A DNA stretch of 64,000 bases from Actinoplanes missouriensis 431 (lineage in GTDB: Bacteria > Actinomycetota > Actinomycetes > Mycobacteriales > Micromonosporaceae), in NCBI RefSeq assembly GCF_000284295.1, contig NC_017093.1, positions 4,092,001-4,156,000 of the forward strand, given 5' to 3'. This document shows positions 8,595-16,122 of the stretch, in pieces (the first letter of the stretch is position 1; each line of letters starts with the position of its first letter). Both the position numbers and the translations under genes were made by a program. Under the pieces are notes generated by a model. The model made no database searches and was not told the DNA's origin. It saw only the letters and a list, made by a program, of their open reading frames with translations.

Positions 8595-9062
8595 GTGACC
8601 GTTCAGGTGGCTGTCTGCGGGCCCGGGGAGTGCTCCGACGAGGACGCCGCGGCGGCCCGGCGGGTGGGTGAGCTGCTCGCCGCCCGCGGGGCCGTGGTGA
8701 TCTGCGGTGGCGGCGGCGGGGTGATGACCGCGGTGGCCGCCGGCGCGCGGGCCGCGGGTGGGCTGGTGATCGGGGTGTGGCCCGGTGACAGCCGGGAGGG
8801 CGCCTCGCCGGACCTGTCCGCGACGATCGTGACCGGGATGGGCGAGGCGCGCAACGCGGTGATCGTGCGGAGCGCCGATGCGGTGATCAGCGTGGGTGGT
8901 TCGTGGGGGACGCTCAGCGAGGTCGCTCTCGCCATGCGGCGGGGTGGGATCCCGGTGGTGGCCCTCGGCGGCTGGCGTGTGGTGGGTGCGGGCGGCGGTG
9001 ACGTGCCGGGCGTGCGGCACGTCGCGACGCCGGAGGAAGCGGTGGCGGCGGCCCTGGGGTGA
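8595..9062 (+). CDS. LOG-like Rossmann-fold nucleotide-binding protein
   Basis: A 155-residue protein with the fold of TIGR00725/LOG family members. Features in order are an N-terminal strand VQVAVCGPG, glycine-rich GGGGGVMTAVAAGA (about 36-49) and GGSWGTLSEVALAM (about 99-112), the counterpart of the PGGxGTxxE motif of cytokinin-riboside phosphoribohydrolases. Here PGG reads GGS while the glutamate is kept, so an N-glycosidase-like role on a nucleotide is possible but unproven. The start is GTG 8595. It lies 24 bases after the DUF3040 gene on the same strand. Confidence 0.78.
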   Translation: MTVQVAVCGPGECSDEDAAAARRVGELLAARGAVVICGGGGGVMTAVAAGARAAGGLVIGVWPGDSREGASPDLSATIVTGMGEARNAVIVRSADAVISVGGSWGTLSEVALAMRRGGIPVVALGGWRVVGAGGGDVPGVRHVATPEEAVAAALG

Positions 9063-9096
9063 CCGCCCTCGCCGGCGCGCCTTTTCCGCGCGCCTT

Positions 9097-9140
9097 CCGC
9101 GCCCTTTCCCGTACGCCTCCGCGCCCTTTCCCGTACGCCT
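9097..9140. repeat. 22-bp direct repeat, two copies
   Basis: Two adjacent copies of a 22-base unit (CCGCGCCCTTTCCCGTACGC plus CT) at 9097-9118 and 9119-9140, preceded by a degenerate piece. It lies in the gap between two convergent genes, with no clear hairpin. Confidence 0.75.
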
Positions 9141-9162
9141 TTCCGGGCCGTGCGGGGCTGCC

Positions 9163-10410
9163 TCAGAGCTGGGCGGCCACCGCGTTCGCCACCTCGGCGC
9201 GCATCGGGTCCGGGTCGGCCCAGCTCCAGTTCGGGTGGGCGCGGTTCGTCAGCAGCGCCAGCACCAGCTTGTGCCCCGGATGGACCAGCAGCGAGGTTCC
9301 GGTGAAACCGGTGTGGCCGAACGTGGCCGCCGAGGAGAGCCTGCCCATGAACCACGGCTGGCGCAGCGTGACACCGAGGCCGTGGTCGGACGGGCGGCCG
9401 GGGCGTTCCGGGTCGATCGCGGGCTTGCCCTTGTTCTGGTTGGTCAGCATCTGCTTCACGGTCGCCGCGGCGAGGATCCGCTTGCCGTTGTAGACGCCGC
9501 CGCCCAGCAGCAGCTGTCCGATCACGGCCACCTCGTGGGCGGTGCCGAAGACACCGGCGCTGCCGATCACGCCGCCCAGCTTCGCGGCGACGTCGTCGTG
9601 CACGATGCCGCGCAGCAGTCCCCGCGAGCTGCGGGCGTCGGTGGCGACCAGGCGCTTGGCCTGATCAGCTTTGGACAGCCATTTCAGCGGGGTGAAGCCG
9701 GTGGTGGTCAGCCCGAGGGGGCCGGTGACGCCGGTCTTGAGGGCGACGGCGAGGTTCTTGCCGGTGACCTTCTCGACGATCTCGGCGGCCACCATGAGCC
9801 CGGTGCTGGAGTAGCGGAACGTCGTGCCGGGGACGGCGCCCGCGAGCAGCGGGGTGCCCAGCACGTTCTTCACGTTCGCCCCGACCGGCAGGCCACTCGT
9901 GTGAGTGAGCAACATCCGTACCGTAATCGTGTTCTTGCCCTTGCCGGTGAAGGCCGGAAGGTAGCGCACGACCGGGGTGTCGAGGTCGACGGCGCCGCGC
10001 TCGACCTGCTGCAGCAGCAGGATCGCGGTGTAGACCTTGGTGAGCGACGCGAGGTCGAAGATCGAATCGGTGCGCATCGCCACCCGTTTGGCGGCCGGGA
10101 GCTCGACCGGGCCGGCCTGGTAGCGCAGGGCATGCCCGACGGCGATCTTCGCGGCCACCCTGCCGTCGCGCAGGACGACCGCGACAGCTCCGGCGTACGT
10201 GGGATGTCTCGGGTTGGCCTTGGTGGGTTTCAGGTATTTGGTGAGCACGTTCTTGAGGGGTGCGGGGTCGAAGGCCGGCACTACGCTGAATGACTGCGGC
10301 ACTTCCGGAATTTCGGAAATGTTCGGAATGGCCCGCGCCTCGGACGACGGCTTGGCGCATCCGGCCAGCAGCGCGGTGGCGGCGACACCCAGGGCCCCTC
10401 GGCGACTCAT
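9163..10410 (-). CDS. Serine hydrolase, beta-lactamase/class C family, lipoprotein
   Basis: Probable membrane-anchored esterase, D-alanyl peptidase or beta-lactamase-like enzyme outside the cytoplasmic membrane. From the ATG at 10410 the signal reads MSRRGALGVAATALLAGC with a lipobox (LAGC) and a twin-arginine-like start. The catalytic SxxK motif is SLTK (Ser122, Lys125). The tyrosine motif is YSS, and HTG in FGHTGFTG serves as the third motif. The ORF extends to 10434, eight residues further, which would bury the signal. It is divergent from an MFS gene, 80 bases from that start. Substrate not predictable. Confidence 0.85.
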   Translation of the reverse strand: MSRRGALGVAATALLAGCAKPSSEARAIPNISEIPEVPQSFSVVPAFDPAPLKNVLTKYLKPTKANPRHPTYAGAVAVVLRDGRVAAKIAVGHALRYQAGPVELPAAKRVAMRTDSIFDLASLTKVYTAILLLQQVERGAVDLDTPVVRYLPAFTGKGKNTITVRMLLTHTSGLPVGANVKNVLGTPLLAGAVPGTTFRYSSTGLMVAAEIVEKVTGKNLAVALKTGVTGPLGLTTTGFTPLKWLSKADQAKRLVATDARSSRGLLRGIVHDDVAAKLGGVIGSAGVFGTAHEVAVIGQLLLGGGVYNGKRILAAATVKQMLTNQNKGKPAIDPERPGRPSDHGLGVTLRQPWFMGRLSSAATFGHTGFTGTSLLVHPGHKLVLALLTNRAHPNWSWADPDPMRAEVANAVAAQL

Positions 10411-10490
10411 CGGCACGCTGACCGATACTGCCATAGCGCCATCGATAATTGTCGCGCCAATAGTCCTACCTTTCCGGCAGAATCCCGCCC

Positions 10491-11777
10491 ATGCTCCGCG
10501 AAATCCTGCCCGAGCGCCGTGAAGCGCGCTGGCTTCTGGCCGGCGTCCTGGTGTCGTCCCTCGGGCGTGGCCTTACCCTGCCGTTCCTGTTCATCTATCT
10601 GACCGAGGTGCGCGGGTTCAGCGACGCCGCGGCCGGCCTCGCGGTCGGCTGGTTCGGCGCGGTGCTGCTGATCTGCTCGCCGATCGGCGGCACCCTGATG
10701 GACCGGTTCGGCACCCGGCGCGTGATGCTCCCCGGATACCTCGCGCAGGCCGCCGGATCCACCGTGCTGGCGCTCGTGCACCACCCGGCCGCGATCCTCG
10801 CCGCGCTCGCCGTGATGGCGGCCGGTGGCGCGCCGACCTGGCCCGGCGGCGCCACCCTGCTCGCCTCGCTGACCCGTGAACCGGAACGTCAGCGCACGTT
10901 CGGTCTGCAGTTCGCGCTGCTCAACCTGGGGATCGGCATCGGCGGCCTGATCGCCGGCGCGGTGGTCGACTCGTCCCGGCCGGTCACGTTCCAGATCGTC
11001 TATCTCGCCGACGCGGTGACGTTCCTGATCCCGTTCGCGATCCTGCTGGCGATGCGCGGCGTCGGGCACGCGCCACCGCCACGCGCCGAGTCCGGGCCGC
11101 GCGGTGGCTACCTGACGGTGCTGCGCAACCGGCCGTTCCGGCGCCTCCTGCTGTTCGCGCTCTTCCTCTCCACCTGCGGCTACGCCCAGATCGAGGTCGG
11201 CTTCGCCGCCTATGCGGTACGGGTGGCCGAAGTGCCCCCGAGAGTCGTGGCGTGGGCCCTCGCCGCCAACACGGTGACCATCGTGGCAGCACAGCTACTG
11301 GTCGTGAAACGCCTCGAAGGACGCAGCCGGACCGGTGCCCTGGCCCTGGTCGGCGCCGTCTTCGCGGCATCCTGGCTGATCCTCGGCGCGGGCGGGCTGG
11401 CCGGCGACGGATCCGTGGCCGCCGCGCTCTGCGTGATCGGCTGCGCGACCGTTTTCGCCTGCGGCGAGACGCTGCTGCAACCGGTCATGCCGGCCGTGAC
11501 GAACCTGCTCGCCACCGACGACCTGCGAGCGCGGTACAACTCCTCGATCACCATGCTGATGGGCATCGCCTCGGTGCTCGGCCCGGTGACCGCCGGCCCG
11601 CTGATCGGCGCCGGTCTCGGCACGCTCTGGGTGGTCGCCATGGTGATCGGCTGCCTGCTCGCGTCGGTGCTCGCCCTGTCCCTGCGCCGGCTGCTGACGA
11701 TCGCTCAGGACGGCCGGTCAGGCGCTGTTCTGCTGGATCCAGCCGTAGAGCACCGCGGCGCCGATCAGCACCAGTAG
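10491..11777 (+). CDS. MFS transporter
   Basis: Twelve-helix permease of 428 residues in the cytoplasmic membrane. It carries the loop 2-3 motif GTLMDRFGTRRVML (about 66-79), an MFS hallmark, and pairs of hydrophobic helices throughout. It resembles bacterial multidrug or metabolite exporters; the substrate cannot be read. Its last 60 bases overlap the 3' end of the small membrane gene on the opposite strand (stop at 11718), so the two transcripts are complementary at their ends. Divergent from the serine hydrolase. Confidence 0.85.
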   Translation: MLREILPERREARWLLAGVLVSSLGRGLTLPFLFIYLTEVRGFSDAAAGLAVGWFGAVLLICSPIGGTLMDRFGTRRVMLPGYLAQAAGSTVLALVHHPAAILAALAVMAAGGAPTWPGGATLLASLTREPERQRTFGLQFALLNLGIGIGGLIAGAVVDSSRPVTFQIVYLADAVTFLIPFAILLAMRGVGHAPPPRAESGPRGGYLTVLRNRPFRRLLLFALFLSTCGYAQIEVGFAAYAVRVAEVPPRVVAWALAANTVTIVAAQLLVVKRLEGRSRTGALALVGAVFAASWLILGAGGLAGDGSVAAALCVIGCATVFACGETLLQPVMPAVTNLLATDDLRARYNSSITMLMGIASVLGPVTAGPLIGAGLGTLWVVAMVIGCLLASVLALSLRRLLTIAQDGRSGAVLLDPAVEHRGADQHQ

Positions 11778-11951
11778 GGCGACGAAGCGGAACAGCGCGA
11801 AGGACGCGCCGCGCGCCTTCTTCCGCGCGCCGGGCAGATCCGTGTTGGCCTTCTTGTAGCCCGCTTTCGCACCCTTGCTGCCGTCGATCAGGCGGGCCAG
11901 CCGCATCCCGATGAAGAGCGCGATGGCCACACCGAGGATGAAGCCGCCCAT
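11718..11951 (-). CDS. Small two-helix membrane protein
   Basis: A 77-residue protein starting at ATG 11951. An N-terminal hydrophobic segment GGFILGVAIALFIGMRLA is followed by a basic, lysine/arginine-rich middle (about 25-50), then a second helix FVALLVLIGAAVLYGWI and a short polar tail. I do not recognise a family. The open frame reaches further upstream to 12215, but that part has the composition of antisense to the next gene. The 3' end overlaps the MFS gene by 60 bases. Confidence 0.6.
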   Translation of the reverse strand: MGGFILGVAIALFIGMRLARLIDGSKGAKAGYKKANTDLPGARKKARGASFALFRFVALLVLIGAAVLYGWIQQNSA

Positions 11952-12059
11952 CCGCGCCTCCCCGGAAAGTCGGTCACCAGCCTCGCGCCCTCGGCTTACC
12001 ACTGTCAATGCATCGTTGGGGTTGCTGTCGCATCGCACCGCACGCTTTACGATGCGCCG

Positions 12060-12830
12060 ATGCGTCGACTGCACATGCTGATCTGTGGGCTGACCGTGGC
12101 GGCGTTCTTCGGCGTCGCCGGATCGTGGCTGGGCTGGCGGGCCGACGGGGAACTGCCGACCGACGACCAGATGCGGTCCATCGTGGCGGTTCTCGGCGTG
12201 GCCGGGCAGGTCCATCGGGACGAGGCGGTGACCACGGATTCGGCGTACGGCGGGCCCACCCCGGTGGACGGGCTCATCGACACGAGCGAGGACATCGGGT
12301 ACGGGTACGTGCGGTTCCAGGCCTCGGAGCCGCTGATCGATGTGGCGCCGCTGCTGGCTGAGCTGCGGGAGCGTGGCTGGCGGGTCGGTGATGACGGGAC
12401 GGCGGCCCGGGGTGGCTGGCGTCTCAGCGCCGTGACCGATGCGAACTCGATGGAGGAGTTCGGTGAGGTTCGGGTGGAGCGGGCGGCCCCGCTGTCCGGG
12501 GTTCTGCTGACGCTCGGGTTCTGGGTGGTGGGGGCGGTGGCCGGTGCCTGGCTTGGACGCCGGCCTCTCGGGCTGACGTGGTCGTTCGTCGTGGTCGGCG
12601 CGATGGTGTTGCTGTCGTGGAGCACCGTGATGGTGACGACGGCGGTGGCCGGCACGGTGCTCGCGGTGTTCGGGACCAGCGGGTTTCCGGTGGTGTGGGC
12701 GGGGTTGCCTTACACGTTGATGCCGCTCGCGTTGTACCCGCTGGTCGGGGTGGCGCTGCTGCTGACCCGGGGAGTGGTCGAGTGGCGGCGCCAGGCGGCC
12801 TCCGAGGCGCGACCCCGTAAGCGCGTGTGA
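12060..12830 (+). CDS. Membrane protein of unknown function
   Basis: A 256-residue protein. An N-terminal hydrophobic segment (about 6-26) is followed by an extracytoplasmic region of roughly 115 residues. Three membrane segments come next (about 143-162, 170-190 and 205-237), then a basic tail ending RKRV. The soluble part (GYVRFQASEPLIDVAPLLAE and LRERGWRV) resembles a small ferredoxin-like alpha/beta domain, but no family is recognised. It stands alone, divergent from the small membrane protein 108 bases away, so no operon context helps. Confidence 0.65.
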   Translation: MRRLHMLICGLTVAAFFGVAGSWLGWRADGELPTDDQMRSIVAVLGVAGQVHRDEAVTTDSAYGGPTPVDGLIDTSEDIGYGYVRFQASEPLIDVAPLLAELRERGWRVGDDGTAARGGWRLSAVTDANSMEEFGEVRVERAAPLSGVLLTLGFWVVGAVAGAWLGRRPLGLTWSFVVVGAMVLLSWSTVMVTTAVAGTVLAVFGTSGFPVVWAGLPYTLMPLALYPLVGVALLLTRGVVEWRRQAASEARPRKRV

Positions 12831-13165
12831 AGCCGAACCAGCTGGCCTGGCTCGTTTAGCCGGCCCAGCTGGTCCTCAGCGCGGTCGGCAGCGGCTCAGC
12901 GGGATAGAAGCACACGTAACGTCATCGTGGACCCTGACCTACGCCATAGCCGGTACCCGAGCACACGCAAGCGAAAGGTGTGCTCCTGTCCACGCCGTGC
13001 CAGCCGTCCGTGTGCTGCCGTCCCGGCCGCGGGTCAATGCCGTGCAGTGGCATTTCAAGGTCCCGAGCGGAGTTTCGCGGTCCACGAGCGGCGTTTCGCG
13101 GTTCCCAGCAGCAGCTCGAACAGCACTGTGAACCAGCCGGACCGGCCGGCTCACAGTGTCGGCCC
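12831..13165. repeat. Palindromic intergenic repeats (CCAGCCGG family), two copies
   Basis: This is the left part of a 544-base gap. At about 12836-12900 lies an AACCAGCTGG...CCGGCCCAGCTGG unit. At 13124-13158, CACTGTGA and its exact complement TCACAGTG flank ACCAGCCGGACCGGCCGGC. Both belong to the family also seen at 24.64, 51.28 and 59.55 kb. Between them lie three direct echoes of a GAGCGGNGTTTCGCGGT element (about 13069-13110). No credible gene was found. Confidence 0.65.
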
Positions 13166-13217
13166 GGCGGGTTTGATCACGCGAGCCGGCGTTGCCGAGA
13201 TGCTCAATCGCCGCGCC

Positions 13218-13372
13218 GAGCGGTCACCGTGTGCCCGCGCCCTCCGGGGTTGAGCGGTCACCGTGTGCCCGCGCCCTCCGGGGTTGAGCGGTCACCGTGT
13301 GCCCCGGCCACGCCCGCCGCCTACCGCCCGCCGCGCACCGCCCGCCGCGCACCGCCCACCGCCCCGCCGGCC
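13218..13372. repeat. 34-bp tandem repeat followed by a 14-bp repeat
   Basis: GAGCGGTCACCGTGTGCCCG plus 14 more bases repeats exactly at 13218-13251 and 13252-13285, with a third diverging copy from 13286. Its TCACCGTGTGCCC core is the complement of the GGGCACACGGTGA element at 3.2 kb. From about 13319 to 13372 a CGCACCGCCCGCCG-type 14-base repeat fills the rest of the gap up to the stop of the next gene. Confidence 0.85.
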
Positions 13373-13374
13373 CC

Positions 13375-14946
13375 TCACCGCGCCGACAACAGATGACTCA
13401 CCTCAGCCGGCCCCTCCGCCAACCCCACCGCCCGCTCCTCAGCCTCCTGATCAGACCCGGTCAGCCGCCCCTCATGCTGCCGCACGTGCTCCCCCCAGCT
13501 GGGCACCACATAGGCCTCCACGAACACCCCCGGCGCCTCCCCGTCCCGGAACAACCCCCACCGCACCGCCCCGGTACGTAACCGGCTCAGCCGTACCCTC
13601 TCCATCGCCTCCACGAAGGCCTCCGCCCGAGCATCCGCCACCGCATAGCGGGCCGTGATCAGAACCGGCCCGTCCCGGTCCGACGGGTCAAGCGTCAGGT
13701 GTGGTTCGGGCCAGAACACGGCGGGGTCGCGGTTCATCCCGCTGGTGTCCCGCAACGGCCACCACCGCAGGGTCACCGTCCCGGCCAGCATCAGCCCGGC
13801 GGCTATCACATGGGTCGGGCCCAGGCCCCACAGATCGGACAGCACACCCCAGACCAGCGCCCCCGCGGCCTGCGCCCCGGCGAAGACGATCTGGTATACG
13901 GCCAGGCCCCGGGCACGCACCCAGTTCGGCAGGAACAGCTGCATCGACGCGTTCACACTCGACAGGACCATCACCCACGCGACGCCGGCGGGCAGCAGAA
14001 CCACCACCACGGCAGCCTCCGACGGCACCGCCACCAGCAGCAACAGCACGATGGTGAACGTGACGCCGGCGATCAGCAGCAGCCGGTTCAGTGACCACCG
14101 CGCCCGCAGCCGGGGCAGCAGCAACGCCCCGAACACCGCACCGATGCCGACGGCGGCGAGCAGCACGCCGTACCCGCCCGAGCCGAGACCGAGACGCCGG
14201 CTGGCGACCAGCGGCAGCAGTGCCCAGAGCGCGCTCCCGGGGATCAGAAACAGTCCGGCGCGCAGCAGGATGCGCCGCACGACGGGGGAGTGGCGGACGT
14301 ACCGGCTGCCGGACCGCACGGCCGCGGCGAACCGTTCCGGGGCGTCGCCGTTGCCCGTCGTCGCCGGCCGCCAGCGGAACAGCACCAGGGCGAACACGGC
14401 GAACGAGAGGGTGTTCAGCCCGAAGACCACGCCGGTGCCGGCCCGGGCGATGAGCAGGCCGGCGATGGCCGGTCCGACGGCGCGGGCCAGGTTCATGCTG
14501 ATCGCGCCGAGCGCGGACGCCTGCGGGAGCTGCGGGCGTGGCACCAGCTCGGGGATGACCGACTGCCAGGTCGGCGCGGTCACCGCCTGCCCTGCGCCGA
14601 GCACGAACGTGAGGGTGAGCAACAGCTCCGGCGGCATGTGATCGGTAACGGTCAGGGCGGTGAGCAGCACACCCACGGCGGTGAGGAACATCTGCACCCC
14701 GAGCAGCAGCCGCCGCCGGTCGAACGTGTCGGCGAGCGCCCCGGCCGGCAGCGCGAGCAGCACGATCGGGAGGGTGCTGGCGGTCTGCACCACCGCGACG
14801 AGGGTGTCACTTCCGGACTCCTCGACGAGCAGCCACTGGGCGCCGACGGTCTGCATCCAGGTGCCGATGTTGCTCGCCAGCAGCGCAAGCCACAGGCTCC
14901 GGAAGGCTGTCACACGCAGCGGCGCCCATGCCGTTTCGGTCGTCAC
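13375..14946 (-). CDS. MFS transporter of the EntS/DHA3 type with C-terminal soluble domain
   Basis: A 523-residue protein. Residues 1-405 are a twelve-helix MFS permease of the MFS_3/enterobactin-exporter-like type (start LRVTAFRSLWLALLASNIGTW, then QTVGAQWL and ADTFDRRRLLL in loop 2-3). Residues 410-523 form a cytoplasmic tail with a dimeric alpha/beta-barrel look (ITARYAVADARAEAFVEAME, FVEAYVVPSWGEHVRQHEG), as found at the end of many actinobacterial members. Export of a siderophore or drug is possible, but no biosynthetic genes are adjacent. Confidence 0.85.
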   Translation of the reverse strand: MTTETAWAPLRVTAFRSLWLALLASNIGTWMQTVGAQWLLVEESGSDTLVAVVQTASTLPIVLLALPAGALADTFDRRRLLLGVQMFLTAVGVLLTALTVTDHMPPELLLTLTFVLGAGQAVTAPTWQSVIPELVPRPQLPQASALGAISMNLARAVGPAIAGLLIARAGTGVVFGLNTLSFAVFALVLFRWRPATTGNGDAPERFAAAVRSGSRYVRHSPVVRRILLRAGLFLIPGSALWALLPLVASRRLGLGSGGYGVLLAAVGIGAVFGALLLPRLRARWSLNRLLLIAGVTFTIVLLLLVAVPSEAAVVVVLLPAGVAWVMVLSSVNASMQLFLPNWVRARGLAVYQIVFAGAQAAGALVWGVLSDLWGLGPTHVIAAGLMLAGTVTLRWWPLRDTSGMNRDPAVFWPEPHLTLDPSDRDGPVLITARYAVADARAEAFVEAMERVRLSRLRTGAVRWGLFRDGEAPGVFVEAYVVPSWGEHVRQHEGRLTGSDQEAEERAVGLAEGPAEVSHLLSAR

Positions 14947-15075
14947 TCCCCATGGCTACCACCGCTGGGTCACGCTAATCGGCCCGCCTGCGCCTTTTAT
15001 CGGGTACGCGCGACAACCGCCCACAACCGCACATGAGCCTTCCCGCCCCCTCCGGCCGCGACCACCCATGCCCGC

Positions 15076-16020
15076 TCACGGCCGCAGCGCGACCGCCGGC
15101 TCAGCGGCGGCCTCCGTGGTCGCCACCGCCTCCGTGGTCGCCACCGGCTCCGCACCGGCGGCCTCACGCCGCCGGGCCAGCCAGAGCACCACCACCGCGT
15201 AACCCAGGATCATCACGATGTCCGTCGCCGCCATGGCCCATCCCAGGTCGGCAGCCGTCTCGTCGACGGTCAGCTCGCCGTGGGCCGCCGCGACCACGCT
15301 GCCGATCAGGTTGTTGCAGACGTGCAGCGCGATGGCGGCCTCCAGCCCACCGGTGCGAACCGTCACCCAGCCCAGCACCACGCCGAAGACGAGCAGGTCG
15401 GCGAACCCCCACGGCGTACCCCAGCCGTGCAGCGCCGCGAACACCACCGCCTGCGCCAGGATCGGAACCCACGGGCTGCGCAGCCACGTGCCGATGCCCT
15501 GCAGCAGCCAGCCGCGGGTCACGTACTCCTCGGCCGCGGCCTGTATCGGCACCACCGCGACCAGCACGACGAGCCCGGTCAGGAACGGTCCCCAGCCGGC
15601 GAACGACGCCTCAGCGGCGACCGGTTCAGCGCCGGGAAGCGAAGTGGGCAACGAGGTGATGACGGCGACCAGCAGGACCCCGACGGCCGCCACCCCGAGA
15701 CAGATCAGCAGCCATTGGACCCGCAGCCGCCCCGCGACCGAGGAGAGCGTGCCGGCCGGCCGGCGCTGGATCCACCGGGCCGCCAGCAGCGTCACGGGCA
15801 GGAAGGCGGCGATCGCCAGGAAGAGCATGGCCAGATCGATGAGCGGCCCGAAGCTGGGGTAGCCGTCGGCCCCCTCCGGCCGCCCCGCGATCGCAGCCGC
15901 GAGCGTGACCACCAGGAACCCGCCGATCCCGAGCACCGTCCCGGTGACGACGATGAACAGGGTGCCGAGCAGCGTGCGCCACCAGGCGGCCGGCCGGGCC
16001 AGGTGATGATAGGAAGTCAT
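15076..16020 (-). CDS. CPBP-family intramembrane metalloprotease (CAAX-like)
   Basis: A 314-residue membrane protein with about eight helices. All three family motifs are present: EEYVTR (EExxxR), FAALH (FxxxH) and HVCNN (HxxxN), which bind the metal and form the glutamyl active site within the membrane. The start at 16020 follows the first helix logic; the frame stays open far upstream, to 18189, only because it is antisense to the kinase gene. A repeat of TEAVATTEA near the C terminus gives a low-complexity tail. It is divergent from the sensor kinase, 102 bases away. Confidence 0.85.
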   Translation of the reverse strand: MTSYHHLARPAAWWRTLLGTLFIVVTGTVLGIGGFLVVTLAAAIAGRPEGADGYPSFGPLIDLAMLFLAIAAFLPVTLLAARWIQRRPAGTLSSVAGRLRVQWLLICLGVAAVGVLLVAVITSLPTSLPGAEPVAAEASFAGWGPFLTGLVVLVAVVPIQAAAEEYVTRGWLLQGIGTWLRSPWVPILAQAVVFAALHGWGTPWGFADLLVFGVVLGWVTVRTGGLEAAIALHVCNNLIGSVVAAAHGELTVDETAADLGWAMAATDIVMILGYAVVVLWLARRREAAGAEPVATTEAVATTEAAAEPAVALRP

Positions 16021-16122
16021 GGCCGACATCCTGTCCGGCGGGGACCTCCCCGGACATCCGGCCGGGGTCGGAAACCGGCCCCTAACCATGGATAGAGATA
16101 TGGCCTCTACTGTGAGGCCACC

